In this document: positions 1 to 6,813 of the stretch, piece by piece | Layout: every line of letters starts with the position of its first letter | How positions within the stretch are numbered: position 1 is the stretch's first letter | Assembly: GCA_012521935.1 (NCBI GenBank) | Contig: JAAYLJ010000082.1 | Location: 1 to 9,399 of the forward strand | Reading direction: 5' to 3' | Source of the DNA: Campylobacteraceae bacterium | GTDB taxonomy: Bacteria > Campylobacterota > Campylobacteria > Campylobacterales > Campylobacteraceae | DNA: 9,399 nucleotides | Position numbers and translations under genes: made by a program | The notes under the pieces: model-generated | What the model was told of the DNA's origin: nothing | What the model saw: only the letters and a program-made list of their open reading frames with translations | Databases searched by the model: none

Positions 1-620
1 AAGAGGCAAATTTAGTAAAATCATCTTTTTCTGTTGCCTTTTTAGATACAGCCATAGCGCTTATAGCTGGGATAGTGATTTTTTCTATAATATTTAATTT
101 TGGAGCTGAGCCATCTCAAGGAGCTGGACTTGTTTTTATATCTTTACCTCCACTTTTTAACCAAATGGGATTTGCTGGAGTTTTAATTGGGTTAGCATTT
201 TTTATAGCACTCATTTTTGCTGGATTAACCTCCGCAATCTCCATTGTTGAGCCAACTACTAGATATTTGATAGATAGGTTTAAACTAAGTAGGATTAAAG
301 CTCTTACCATTTTAGGAGTTTCAACTTATATTTTAGGAACAATAGCCCTACTTTCAAATGTTGAATCAACAAAATCTTTCTCAACTCTTTTTGGAAAAGG
401 GATGTTTGATTTATTAGATTTTACAACCTCAGCCATACTTCTTCCACTTGGTGGACTTGCGATTGCAATATTTGTTGGGTTTGTAATGAGAAAAGAGGAT
501 CTTTTAAAGTTGCTTGGTAAAGAGATGAGTACGCCAGTATTTAACACATGGTACTTTTTACTAAAATTTATCATACCAGTTTGTATAACCATAGTGCTTA
601 TAAATGAACTCTTTTTCTAA
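1..620 (+). CDS. Na+-dependent amino-acid symporter, NSS/SNF family (3' part only)
   Basis: This is the C-terminal 205 residues of an integral inner-membrane secondary transporter; the reading frame is open from base 3 and the start lies before the window. The GTG at 75 is internal, because in-frame codons for a membrane helix (LDTAIALIAGIVIFSIIF) run through it. Visible helices correspond roughly to TM7 to TM11: that helix, GFAGVLIGLAFFIALIFAG, ALTILGVSTYILGTIALL, SAILLPLGGLAIAIFVGF and FLLKFIIPVCITIVLINEL. The LTSAIS stretch after FAG matches the TM8 region that forms the Na2 sodium site in LeuT-fold NSS proteins, and PPLFNQM and SIVEP are typical of bacterial members. The family imports amino acids with Na+; the substrate cannot be told from this part. 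The next gene starts 11 nt downstream, so it is probably cotranscribed with the small protein and the two-component system. The family call is firm; the substrate is unknown. Confidence 0.88.
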   Translation, partial: EANLVKSSFSVAFLDTAIALIAGIVIFSIIFNFGAEPSQGAGLVFISLPPLFNQMGFAGVLIGLAFFIALIFAGLTSAISIVEPTTRYLIDRFKLSRIKALTILGVSTYILGTIALLSNVESTKSFSTLFGKGMFDLLDFTTSAILLPLGGLAIAIFVGFVMRKEDLLKLLGKEMSTPVFNTWYFLLKFIIPVCITIVLINELFF

Positions 621-631
621 TTGGAGGTAGT

Positions 632-892
632 GTGCAAAATTTAGAGTTAAAAAATATCATTACAATTGATGAAAAAAGATACTTAGTCTCAACTATATCA
701 ACTCCAGTTAGACACGCTTGGTTTAATGAAGATGAAAAGAAAATTGTTTATGAAACTATGGTTTTTGAAGTTGTAAATGATGAAGTTATGCACGATAAGC
801 CAGTTTTTAATGAAAGATACCATACAGCCGAAGAGGCTATCGCTGAGCATGGCGCCTTGATTAGTTCTCCAAAGGAGTATTTTATCTTTTAA
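632..892 (+). CDS. Small conserved protein of unknown function (86 aa)
   Basis: This is an 86-residue soluble protein with no signal peptide, membrane helix or cysteine. The GTG start at 632 is chosen because a good Shine-Dalgarno (GGAGGT, 623-628) sits just upstream, and it lies 11 nt after the transporter stop. The sequence has an N-terminal strand-like part (KRYLVSTISTPV), a central YETMVFEV segment, and a C-terminal YHTAEEAIAEHGALI helix. The combination of YETMVF with a later Y-x-T-x-E-E-A-x-x-x-H pattern resembles short uncharacterised proteins I recall from diverse bacteria and phages, none with a function known to me. Its position between a transporter and a two-component system, with only 4 nt to the kinase start, suggests cotranscription and translational coupling. 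It could be a small accessory or regulatory partner, but nothing in the sequence proves a role. Confidence 0.8.
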   Translation: MQNLELKNIITIDEKRYLVSTISTPVRHAWFNEDEKKIVYETMVFEVVNDEVMHDKPVFNERYHTAEEAIAEHGALISSPKEYFIF

Positions 893-896
893 GAAA

Positions 897-3128
897 ATGA
901 AAAATCTTTTCTTTTTTTTAATTCTTTCTACCTCTCTCTTTGCCCAGATTAGTGGGCAAAGAGAGATTTTACTGCTTCAATCTTATCATCAAGGCTATAA
1001 ATGGAGTGATGATATAAGAGAAGCAGTTGTAAAAACCTTTAAAAATTATCCAAATGTAGAAATTACCACTTTATATATGGATACCAAAAGAATCTCAACA
1101 AATGAGTATTTAAACTCTTTAGCCAAAGTGTATGAAAAACAGTTTATTGATAGAGAGTTTGATCTAATATTAGCTGCAGATAATGTTGCTTTAGATTTTG
1201 CATTAGAGCATCACAAAAAAATTTTTAAAACCTCTCCAATAATTTTTTTAGGAATAAATGATTTCAAAACTAGATTTGCCTCACTCATTGAGGACAACAA
1301 TCTTGTAACTGGCGTTGTAGAAGAGGTTGACATAGTTCAAACAGTTAAAGTTATGAAATCTATGAATCCAAATTTAAACCATATTTTAGTCTTAAATGAT
1401 AAAAGTGAAACAGGCTTAGCTGTTAAAGATGAGTTAAACGCAGTTTTACCTCTTTTGCCAAAAGGGATAGATTTAGAATATATAGATAATTTAGATATGA
1501 AAAACATCACACGAAAAGCTAAGTTTTTAAATCCAAAAACATCTGCGGTTTTGTTTTTGCTTTTGTTTAAAGATAGTACTGGCAAATATTACACATATAA
1601 AGAGAATTTAGAAAAGGTTTATGAGGCAAGTAAAGCTCCCATTTTTTGTGTATGGGATTTTTATCTTGGAGTTGGTGCCATTGGAGGGATGCTAACAAGC
1701 GCTTCTATGCAAGGAGGTACTGCTGCAAATATGGCATTAAAGTATTTACAAGGAGTTCCTTTTGCAAATCTTCCAATAGTCACAAAAAGTCCAAATAGAT
1801 TTATGTTTGATTTTAATGAGTTAAAAAGATTTAAATATAAAATCCCAAACTATGCAAACCCACATACGGTGGTAAATAAACCATTTTCATTTTATGAAAC
1901 TTATAAAGCCTTGGTTTGGAGCATTATTTTAATCTCTTTAATAGTTGCAAATTTAATAGCCTTTTTAATTAATAATATTATTAAAAGAAGAAATAGTGAA
2001 AAAGCCTTAAAAAGCCAACTTATATTCATTACTACTCTTCTTGACACTGTGCAAAACCCCATATTTTATAAAGATACAAAAGGAAGATATATTGGTTGCA
2101 ATGAAGCTTTTGCTTCACTACTAAATAGAGCAAAAGATGAGATAGTAGGCAAGACAATTTATGAACTTTTCCCTAAATCTTGGGCTAGGGAGCATGATTT
2201 AAAAGATAAAATTTTATTAAAAACTCCAAATTCTAACAGGATAGATGAATCAACTCTTCACTTTCCAAACGCTCCAATGAAGCACTTTATTATCCATAAG
2301 GCTAGCTTTTTAAAATCAAATGGCCAAATGGGTGGAATTGTATCTATAATGGATGATGTCACTGATAGAATTCAAGAAAGACAGTTTTTAGTCCAACAGT
2401 CAAAGTTAGCTGAAATGGGCGAAATGATAGCAACTATTGCTCACCAATGGAATGAGCCTTTAGTAGAGCTCTCAGCCATAACTCAAGATATAGAAATGGC
2501 ATTTTATAATGAAGAGATAGATGAAGAGATTATAAAAGATTTTGTAAAAGATTCAATGCTTCAAATCCAATATATGTCAAAAACTTTAAAAGATTTTAGA
2601 AATTTTCTAAAACCATCACTAAAAAAGGCTTACTTTGATATAAAAATAGCAATTAGTGATGTTTTGGAGTTAGTTGATAGGCAGGTTTATTATCACAATA
2701 TAAATCTTAGTATTGATTATGGATTGTTTAAAGGAGAGGTGTTAATTTTAGGTTATGAGAATGAATTTAAACAAGTTTTATTAAACATAATAAACAATGC
2801 AAAAAAGAAAATAGTAGCAAAAAACAGCTTGCTCAAAGAGGAAAAAAAGATAGAGATATCTATTTGTGTGCATGAAGAGATGGTGCAAATGAAGATAAAA
2901 GATAGTGCAGGGGGGATAAATTCTCATATAAAAGATCATATGTTTGATCCATATTTTACTACTACTAAAAATGGAACTGGACTTGGTTTGTATATGGCTA
3001 AAGTTATCATTGAGGATAAAATGGGTGGATCTATAAGGGTTGAGAGTGAGGATGAGAGTGTTTCATTTTTGATAAATATGCCACGCAATATCTCCTCCTC
3101 ACTCTTAGCAAAAGATAAACTTAACTAA
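897..3128 (+). CDS. Sensor histidine kinase with periplasmic ABC substrate-binding-like sensor domain and PAS domain
   Basis: This is a 743-residue membrane-bound sensor kinase. Order of parts: a signal peptide or first helix (residues 1-16), a periplasmic sensor resembling the ABC_sub_bind family (about 22-315, including LLLQSYHQGYKWSDDI and ILAADNVALDFA), a transmembrane helix (about 338-361), a PAS domain (about 372-490, with IFYKDTKGRYIGCNEAF), a HisKA dimerisation domain with phospho-accepting His516 in IAHQWNEPL, and a C-terminal ATPase domain. That domain shows an N box around N633-N634, a G1 box KDSAGGI (669-674), an F box FDPYFTTT and a G2 box GTGLGLYM (693-700). The class usually reads HQWRQPL, NAKDA and DNAGG, so this copy departs from consensus at each of the H, N and G1 boxes while keeping the catalytic His and the glycines. 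It presumably binds a small organic ligand in the periplasm and phosphorylates the regulator 13 nt downstream. The start follows the previous stop by 4 nt; AAAGGAG at 871-877 is rather distant as a ribosome site. A long hairpin lies inside codons 13-24. Confidence 0.88.
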   Translation: MKNLFFFLILSTSLFAQISGQREILLLQSYHQGYKWSDDIREAVVKTFKNYPNVEITTLYMDTKRISTNEYLNSLAKVYEKQFIDREFDLILAADNVALDFALEHHKKIFKTSPIIFLGINDFKTRFASLIEDNNLVTGVVEEVDIVQTVKVMKSMNPNLNHILVLNDKSETGLAVKDELNAVLPLLPKGIDLEYIDNLDMKNITRKAKFLNPKTSAVLFLLLFKDSTGKYYTYKENLEKVYEASKAPIFCVWDFYLGVGAIGGMLTSASMQGGTAANMALKYLQGVPFANLPIVTKSPNRFMFDFNELKRFKYKIPNYANPHTVVNKPFSFYETYKALVWSIILISLIVANLIAFLINNIIKRRNSEKALKSQLIFITTLLDTVQNPIFYKDTKGRYIGCNEAFASLLNRAKDEIVGKTIYELFPKSWAREHDLKDKILLKTPNSNRIDESTLHFPNAPMKHFIIHKASFLKSNGQMGGIVSIMDDVTDRIQERQFLVQQSKLAEMGEMIATIAHQWNEPLVELSAITQDIEMAFYNEEIDEEIIKDFVKDSMLQIQYMSKTLKDFRNFLKPSLKKAYFDIKIAISDVLELVDRQVYYHNINLSIDYGLFKGEVLILGYENEFKQVLLNIINNAKKKIVAKNSLLKEEKKIEISICVHEEMVQMKIKDSAGGINSHIKDHMFDPYFTTTKNGTGLGLYMAKVIIEDKMGGSIRVESEDESVSFLINMPRNISSSLLAKDKLN
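933..970 (+). terminator. Terminator-like hairpin inside the kinase signal-peptide codons
   Basis: Bases 933-946 (TCTCTCTTTGCCCA) pair perfectly with 953-966 (TGGGCAAAGAGAGA), giving a 14-bp stem with a 6-nt loop (GATTAG) followed by TTTT at 967-970. The shape is that of an intrinsic terminator with a short U tract. It lies within coding sequence (codons 13-24 of the kinase), so it is either an attenuator that lowers kinase/regulator expression relative to the transporter and small protein, an mRNA structure affecting translation or decay, or coincidence. No comparable T run follows the hairpin on the opposite strand. The structure is directly visible; termination activity is inferred. Confidence 0.5.
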
Positions 3129-3141
3129 CTATAATGTTCTT

Positions 3142-3792
3142 ATGAAAATTTTACTCCTAGAAGATAACTTGCGGTTAAATAGCACTATTACAAAAAGACT
3201 TAGAGAAAAAGGCTTTGAAGTTGATAGTTTTAGTGATGGAGAAGAGGCCAATAGTGCGATCGACAATGGATATGGTTGCTATGTTTTAGATATAAATGTT
3301 CCCTCATTAAATGGAATTGAGCTTTTAAAAAACATTAGAGAGTATTATCCAAAAACCCCAGTCATAATCATAAGCTCAAGCATAGAGCTTGAAGCCATTA
3401 AAGACTCTTACTTTTTTGGCTGTAATGATTATATTAAAAAACCTTTTTACATTGATGAGCTTGAAATTAAGATAGAAAAACTTTGCAATGCAATAACTGA
3501 TACCATCTCTTTTGGCGATAACTACATCTTTGATGCTAAATCAAGCATTTTAGAACATGACAATAAAAGAGAGAGACTCTCTAAAAAAGAGAGGCTTTTG
3601 CTGGAGCTTTTTTTAAGTGACTTGGGAAAAGTTGTCTCTTACGATAAGATTCAAAGTATTGTTTGGGAGGGAAATTTTGCTAGCTTAGACTCCATAAGAT
3701 CTCTTATTAGAAGAGTTAGAAAAAAGATTCCAGAAAGTTACATTGAAACAGTTGTAGATATTGGTTATCTTTTTAATCCTGATAAAAAATAA
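3142..3792 (+). CDS. OmpR/PhoB-family response regulator
   Basis: This is a 216-residue cytoplasmic transcription regulator. The N-terminal receiver domain (about 1-115) has the acidic pocket E7/D8, phospho-acceptor Asp50 (YVLDINVP), a Ser in the switch position (IIISSS, 75-80) and the conserved Lys100 before Pro (KKPF). The C-terminal winged helix (about 125-212) contains the helix-turn and recognition-helix pattern LSKKERLLLELFL, VVSYDKIQSIVW, SIRSLIRRVRKKI and the wing IETVVDIGYLF, as in OmpR-type DNA-binding domains. The length is normal for the family. It starts 13 nt after the kinase stop with no clear Shine-Dalgarno, so translation may depend on coupling to the kinase. It is the obvious phosphotransfer partner of that kinase. 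Targets are unknown; the upstream transporter operon and the downstream lactate and oad genes are candidates from position only. Confidence 0.93.
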   Translation: MKILLLEDNLRLNSTITKRLREKGFEVDSFSDGEEANSAIDNGYGCYVLDINVPSLNGIELLKNIREYYPKTPVIIISSSIELEAIKDSYFFGCNDYIKKPFYIDELEIKIEKLCNAITDTISFGDNYIFDAKSSILEHDNKRERLSKKERLLLELFLSDLGKVVSYDKIQSIVWEGNFASLDSIRSLIRRVRKKIPESYIETVVDIGYLFNPDKK

Positions 3793-3800
3793 AGCTATCA

Positions 3801-3828
3801 TTTAATTGTTATATCACTTTTGTAAAAT
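3801..3828 (+). promoter_or_regulatory. Possible promoter for the D-lactate dehydrogenase gene
   Basis: The 61-nt gap between the regulator stop (3792) and the next ATG (3854) holds an extended -10-like element, TG followed by TAAAAT at 3823-3828. A weak, AT-rich -35 region (TTTAAT, 3801-3806) lies 16 nt upstream. Transcription would begin near 3835, leaving a short leader that contains the ribosome site AAAGGA (3842-3847). Weak -35 boxes are normal in this phylum. I see no terminator hairpin in the gap, so read-through from the two-component operon is also possible. Confidence 0.35.
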
Positions 3829-3853
3829 TTAAAAAACACTCAAAGGATCTCTC

Positions 3854-6694
3854 ATGTCGCTTGATGGACTATATCTTTCATTTTACAATGCAGTATCTAC
3901 TTTCATACCTAAAAATAGGCGTTTTACAGACCCACTTCATACCATAACTTATGGAACTGATGCCTCTTTTTATAGGTTAGTGCCAAAGATTGTTATCATA
4001 GCTGATAGTGCGGATGAGGTAAGTCTTATATTAAGACATGCAAATGCTTGGAATTTGCCAGTTGTTTTTAGGGCTGCTGGAACAAGTCTCTCAGGACAAG
4101 CGATCACAGATTCAATCCTCATAGTAACTTCAAGAGATTGGAAAAATATAACCATAAATGAGGATGCCTCACTTGTTAGTCTTGAACCCTCAGTTATTGG
4201 AAGTAGGGCAAATGCTGCACTTTTACCATATGAGAAAAAAATAGGTCCAGATCCAGCTTCCATTAATGCAGCAATGATTGGTGGAATTGCAGCTAATAAT
4301 GCTAGTGGAATGTGTTGCGGGGTAGCAGATAACTCATATAAAACTCTTCATACAATGAAGATTTTATTTTATGATGGAACGAAGCTTGATACTGGCTCAA
4401 ATGAGAGTAAAGAGGAGTTTGCAAAAAGCCATGGTGATTTTTTAGATAAGGTAAAAAAACTTGGAGAAAAAACAAGAAAAAACAAGGCTTTAAAAGAGAA
4501 AATTGATAGAAAATTTAAAATTAAAAATACCTGTGGATATGGATTAAATGCTTTAGTTGATTATGAAGATCCATATGAAATTATCCAACATTTAATGATT
4601 GGAAGTGAGGGAACTTTAGGTTTTATTAAAGAGATTACCTTCAAAACAGTTCCAGAGTATGCCAATAAAGCTTCATCATTAATGATTTTTAAAAATATAA
4701 AAGATGCGTGCGAGGCTGTAATTACTTTAAAAACCAAGTGTAAAACTAGAGTTAAAGATGCGGAAGTTGACGCAGCAGAGCTTATGGATAGAGCATCATT
4801 AAGAAGTGTTGAAAATAAAGCTGGAATGCCAGAGTTTTTAAAAAGCTTAAGTGAAGAAGCGACTGCTTTATTGGTAGAAACTAGAGCAAAAGATGCTAAA
4901 ACTTTAGATAAAAATATAGAAACTATTAAGAGTAAACTAGCTCACATTGAGCCTGAAATGCCAATTGAGTTTACCAAAGATGTTGCCCAGTTTTCAAAAC
5001 TATGGGATATTAGAAAAGGTCTTTTCCCAGCTGTTGGAGCAGTCAGAGAGACTGGCACTACTGTTATCATTGAAGATGTTGCATACCCAATAGAATCTTT
5101 AGCTGATGCAACTTTAGATTTGCAAAAGCTTTTTAAAAAGTATAATTACGATGAAGCCATCATTTTTGGACATGCACTTGATAGCAATCTTCACTTTGTT
5201 TTCACTCAATCTTTTGATGATCCAAAAGAGGTTGAAAGATATGAGAATTTTATGAATGATGTAGCAAGTCAAGTTGCAACTAAATATCAAGGAAGCTTAA
5301 AAGCTGAACATGGAACTGGTAGAAATATGGCACCTTTTGTTGAGCTTGAATGGGGAGAAGATGCTTACTCTTTAATGAAAGAGATTAAAAAAATCTTTGA
5401 TCCAAAAAGTTTATTAAATCCTGGTGTAATCTTAAATGATGATAGAAGAGTTCATCTTAAAAACTTTAAGTTCATGCCAGCAACAAATCCATTGGTAGAT
5501 AAGTGTACTGAGTGTGGTTTTTGCGCCCCATTTTGTCCTTCAAATGTTCTTACACTAAATCCTAGAGAAAGAATTGCGGCAAATAGACATTTAACAATTT
5601 TAAAAAATAGTGGAAAGATGGATGAGTATGAAGAGTTTAAAAAACTCTACCAATATGATGGAATTGAGACTTGTGCTACTTGTTCTTTATGCTCCATCTC
5701 TTGTCCTGTTGGTATAGATACAGGTAAACTTACTAAAATCTTAAGAGAAGAGGGCATCTCTAAAAAAGAAGCAAAACTAGCAAATCAAATAGCTAAACAT
5801 TATGCCCTAACACTTGGAACTATGGGCTTTGGGCTTAAGGCAGTTAAAGGTGTTAGTTTCATTTTAGGCAAAGAAAATATGAAAAAAGCTAGTCAAAGTT
5901 TAAGAAAAATGACTAATAATACTCTTCCTATGTGGAGTGAGAGTTTAACAGATAAAGTATCCTTCAATCCAAATCCTCCAAAATTTAAAAGCGATTTAAA
6001 AGTTGTATATTTTTCATCTTGCATAAATAGAACCTTAGCTAATCCTAAGCCGCAAAGTGATGAAAAAAGCATACATGAAGTTTTCCATACCCTTTTACAA
6101 AGAGCTGGATATGAAGTAATTTATCCAAAAAATATTAAAGAGTTATGTTGTGGACAGCCATTTTTAAGTAAAGGTTACACAAAAACAGGGTTAAGTAAGA
6201 GTAAAGAGCTTGAGGGCGCACTAAGAGCAGCTAGCAAAGATGGGACTTATCCAATAGTTTGTGACATGTCATCTTGCTCAAAAACAACTAGAGAAAACTT
6301 CTCTTCAAGCTTAATAATGCTTGATCCAATTGAGTTTGCAATGAAATATTTAGTAGATAAGTTAGAGTTTAAGCAAATAGATGAGCCAATCGCAATCCAT
6401 CCAATATGTTCAACTAGAAAGATGGGCTTAGTTGATGATCTTGTAAATTTAGCAAAAAAATGTTCAACCTTAGTTCATGTTCCAAAAGATGTAACTTGTT
6501 GTGGTTTTGCAGGAGATAGAGGGTTTTTCTATCCAGAATTAAATGCTTCCGCTCTTAGGCACTTAAAAAGTAATATCCCAAGTGATGTCAAATACGCATT
6601 CTCAACAAATAAAACTTGTGAAATAGGCTTAAGTGAACATAGTGGCTTAGCATACCGAAATATCATCTATCTACTTGAGAGATGCTCAAGATAG
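3854..6694 (+). CDS. dld: FAD- and Fe-S-containing D-lactate dehydrogenase (GlcD/Dld-II type)
   Basis: This is a 946-residue oxidoreductase, likely oxidising D-lactate to pyruvate at the inner face of the membrane and passing electrons towards the quinone pool. The N-terminal half is a PCMH-type FAD domain: FRAAGTSLSGQA (72-83), PDPASINAAMIGGIAANNASG (132-152) and GSEGTLG (250-256). The FAD-oxidase C-terminal domain carries GHALDSNLHF (439-448) and AEHGTGR (484-490). A ferredoxin-like module follows, with two CxxCxxCxxxCP motifs (C551/554/557/561 and C607/610/613/617) for two [4Fe-4S] clusters. The C-terminal third holds two CCG motifs (765-767 and 882-884), as in heterodisulfide-reductase-like and GlcF-like domains. 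The length and domain order match the single-chain D-lactate dehydrogenases of Shewanella (Dld-II) and C. jejuni (Cj1585c). Related enzymes act on glycolate or D-2-hydroxyglutarate (YdiJ), so the substrate is inferred. The ATG at 3854 is supported by AAAGGA 6 nt upstream. Confidence 0.8.
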   Translation: MSLDGLYLSFYNAVSTFIPKNRRFTDPLHTITYGTDASFYRLVPKIVIIADSADEVSLILRHANAWNLPVVFRAAGTSLSGQAITDSILIVTSRDWKNITINEDASLVSLEPSVIGSRANAALLPYEKKIGPDPASINAAMIGGIAANNASGMCCGVADNSYKTLHTMKILFYDGTKLDTGSNESKEEFAKSHGDFLDKVKKLGEKTRKNKALKEKIDRKFKIKNTCGYGLNALVDYEDPYEIIQHLMIGSEGTLGFIKEITFKTVPEYANKASSLMIFKNIKDACEAVITLKTKCKTRVKDAEVDAAELMDRASLRSVENKAGMPEFLKSLSEEATALLVETRAKDAKTLDKNIETIKSKLAHIEPEMPIEFTKDVAQFSKLWDIRKGLFPAVGAVRETGTTVIIEDVAYPIESLADATLDLQKLFKKYNYDEAIIFGHALDSNLHFVFTQSFDDPKEVERYENFMNDVASQVATKYQGSLKAEHGTGRNMAPFVELEWGEDAYSLMKEIKKIFDPKSLLNPGVILNDDRRVHLKNFKFMPATNPLVDKCTECGFCAPFCPSNVLTLNPRERIAANRHLTILKNSGKMDEYEEFKKLYQYDGIETCATCSLCSISCPVGIDTGKLTKILREEGISKKEAKLANQIAKHYALTLGTMGFGLKAVKGVSFILGKENMKKASQSLRKMTNNTLPMWSESLTDKVSFNPNPPKFKSDLKVVYFSSCINRTLANPKPQSDEKSIHEVFHTLLQRAGYEVIYPKNIKELCCGQPFLSKGYTKTGLSKSKELEGALRAASKDGTYPIVCDMSSCSKTTRENFSSSLIMLDPIEFAMKYLVDKLEFKQIDEPIAIHPICSTRKMGLVDDLVNLAKKCSTLVHVPKDVTCCGFAGDRGFFYPELNASALRHLKSNIPSDVKYAFSTNKTCEIGLSEHSGLAYRNIIYLLERCSR

Positions 6695-6734
6695 AAAGAG
6701 CATTTTACGCTAAAAAGTTATTTTATAAGCTATG

Positions 6735-6762
6735 TTTTGTTTAATAATATACATGCTAGAAT
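6735..6762 (+). promoter_or_regulatory. Putative promoter of the oad operon
   Basis: An extended -10-like element, TGC followed by TAGAAT (6757-6762), lies in the 119-nt gap before oadG. A poor -35 (TTTTGT, 6735-6740) lies 16 nt upstream in an AT-rich, T-stretch background, as is common for housekeeping promoters in this phylum. The predicted transcription start, around 6768-6770, falls inside the left arm of the terminator hairpin at 6765-6798. The prediction rests on motif likeness alone. Confidence 0.35.
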
Positions 6763-6764
6763 AA

Positions 6765-6798
6765 GCTAGCTTTGCTCCAAGCGAGGCTAGCATTTTTT
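6765..6798 (+). terminator. Rho-independent terminator after the lactate dehydrogenase gene
   Basis: Bases 6765-6776 (GCTAGCTTTGCT) pair with 6780-6791 (AGCGAGGCTAGC), forming a continuous 12-bp stem with two G-U wobbles and a CCA loop. One A and then six T residues follow (6793-6798). This is a convincing intrinsic terminator for transcripts from the upstream dehydrogenase gene, which ends at 6694. It ends only 15 nt before the oadG start codon, so it may also act on, or within, the oad leader. A smaller competing stem (GCTAG 6755-6759 with CTAGC 6766-6770) uses part of the same left arm. Confidence 0.7.
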
Positions 6799-6813
6799 AA
6801 AAAGGCTTATGGC

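Noticed and set aside
75..77. GTG as start of the transporter gene
   Set aside because: The frame is open to the window edge and the upstream codons encode the continuation of a transmembrane helix, so the GTG is an internal valine codon.
116..592. Minus-strand open frames of 64 and 88 codons opposite the transporter
   Set aside because: They lie wholly opposite a well-supported membrane-protein gene, have no ribosome site or family likeness, and are composition shadows. The same applies to minus-strand frames at 1337-1585, 3970-4263, 6912-7133, 8144-8416 and 8558-8746.
2102..2117. 6-bp hairpin TGAAGC-TTTT-GCTTCA in the PAS domain
   Set aside because: It is short, inside coding sequence, and explained by the codons for Glu-Ala-Phe-Ala-Ser.
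3570..3582. Palindrome AGAGAG-A-CTCTCT in the regulator gene
   Set aside because: It falls in the charged linker (RERLSKK) and is explained by AGA/GAG and CTC/TCT codons. There is no T tail and no regulatory position.
5632..5648. 7-bp inverted repeat AGAGTTT/AAACTCT in the dehydrogenase gene
   Set aside because: It is a low-energy AT-rich stem with a 3-nt loop in the middle of a coding region with no T run, expected by chance in AT-rich DNA.
6772..6813. Upstream TTG start for oadG, adding 14 residues
   Set aside because: The added stretch overlaps the terminator hairpin, has no ribosome site before it, and is absent from the usual OadG N-terminus. ATG 6814 has AAAGG at good spacing.
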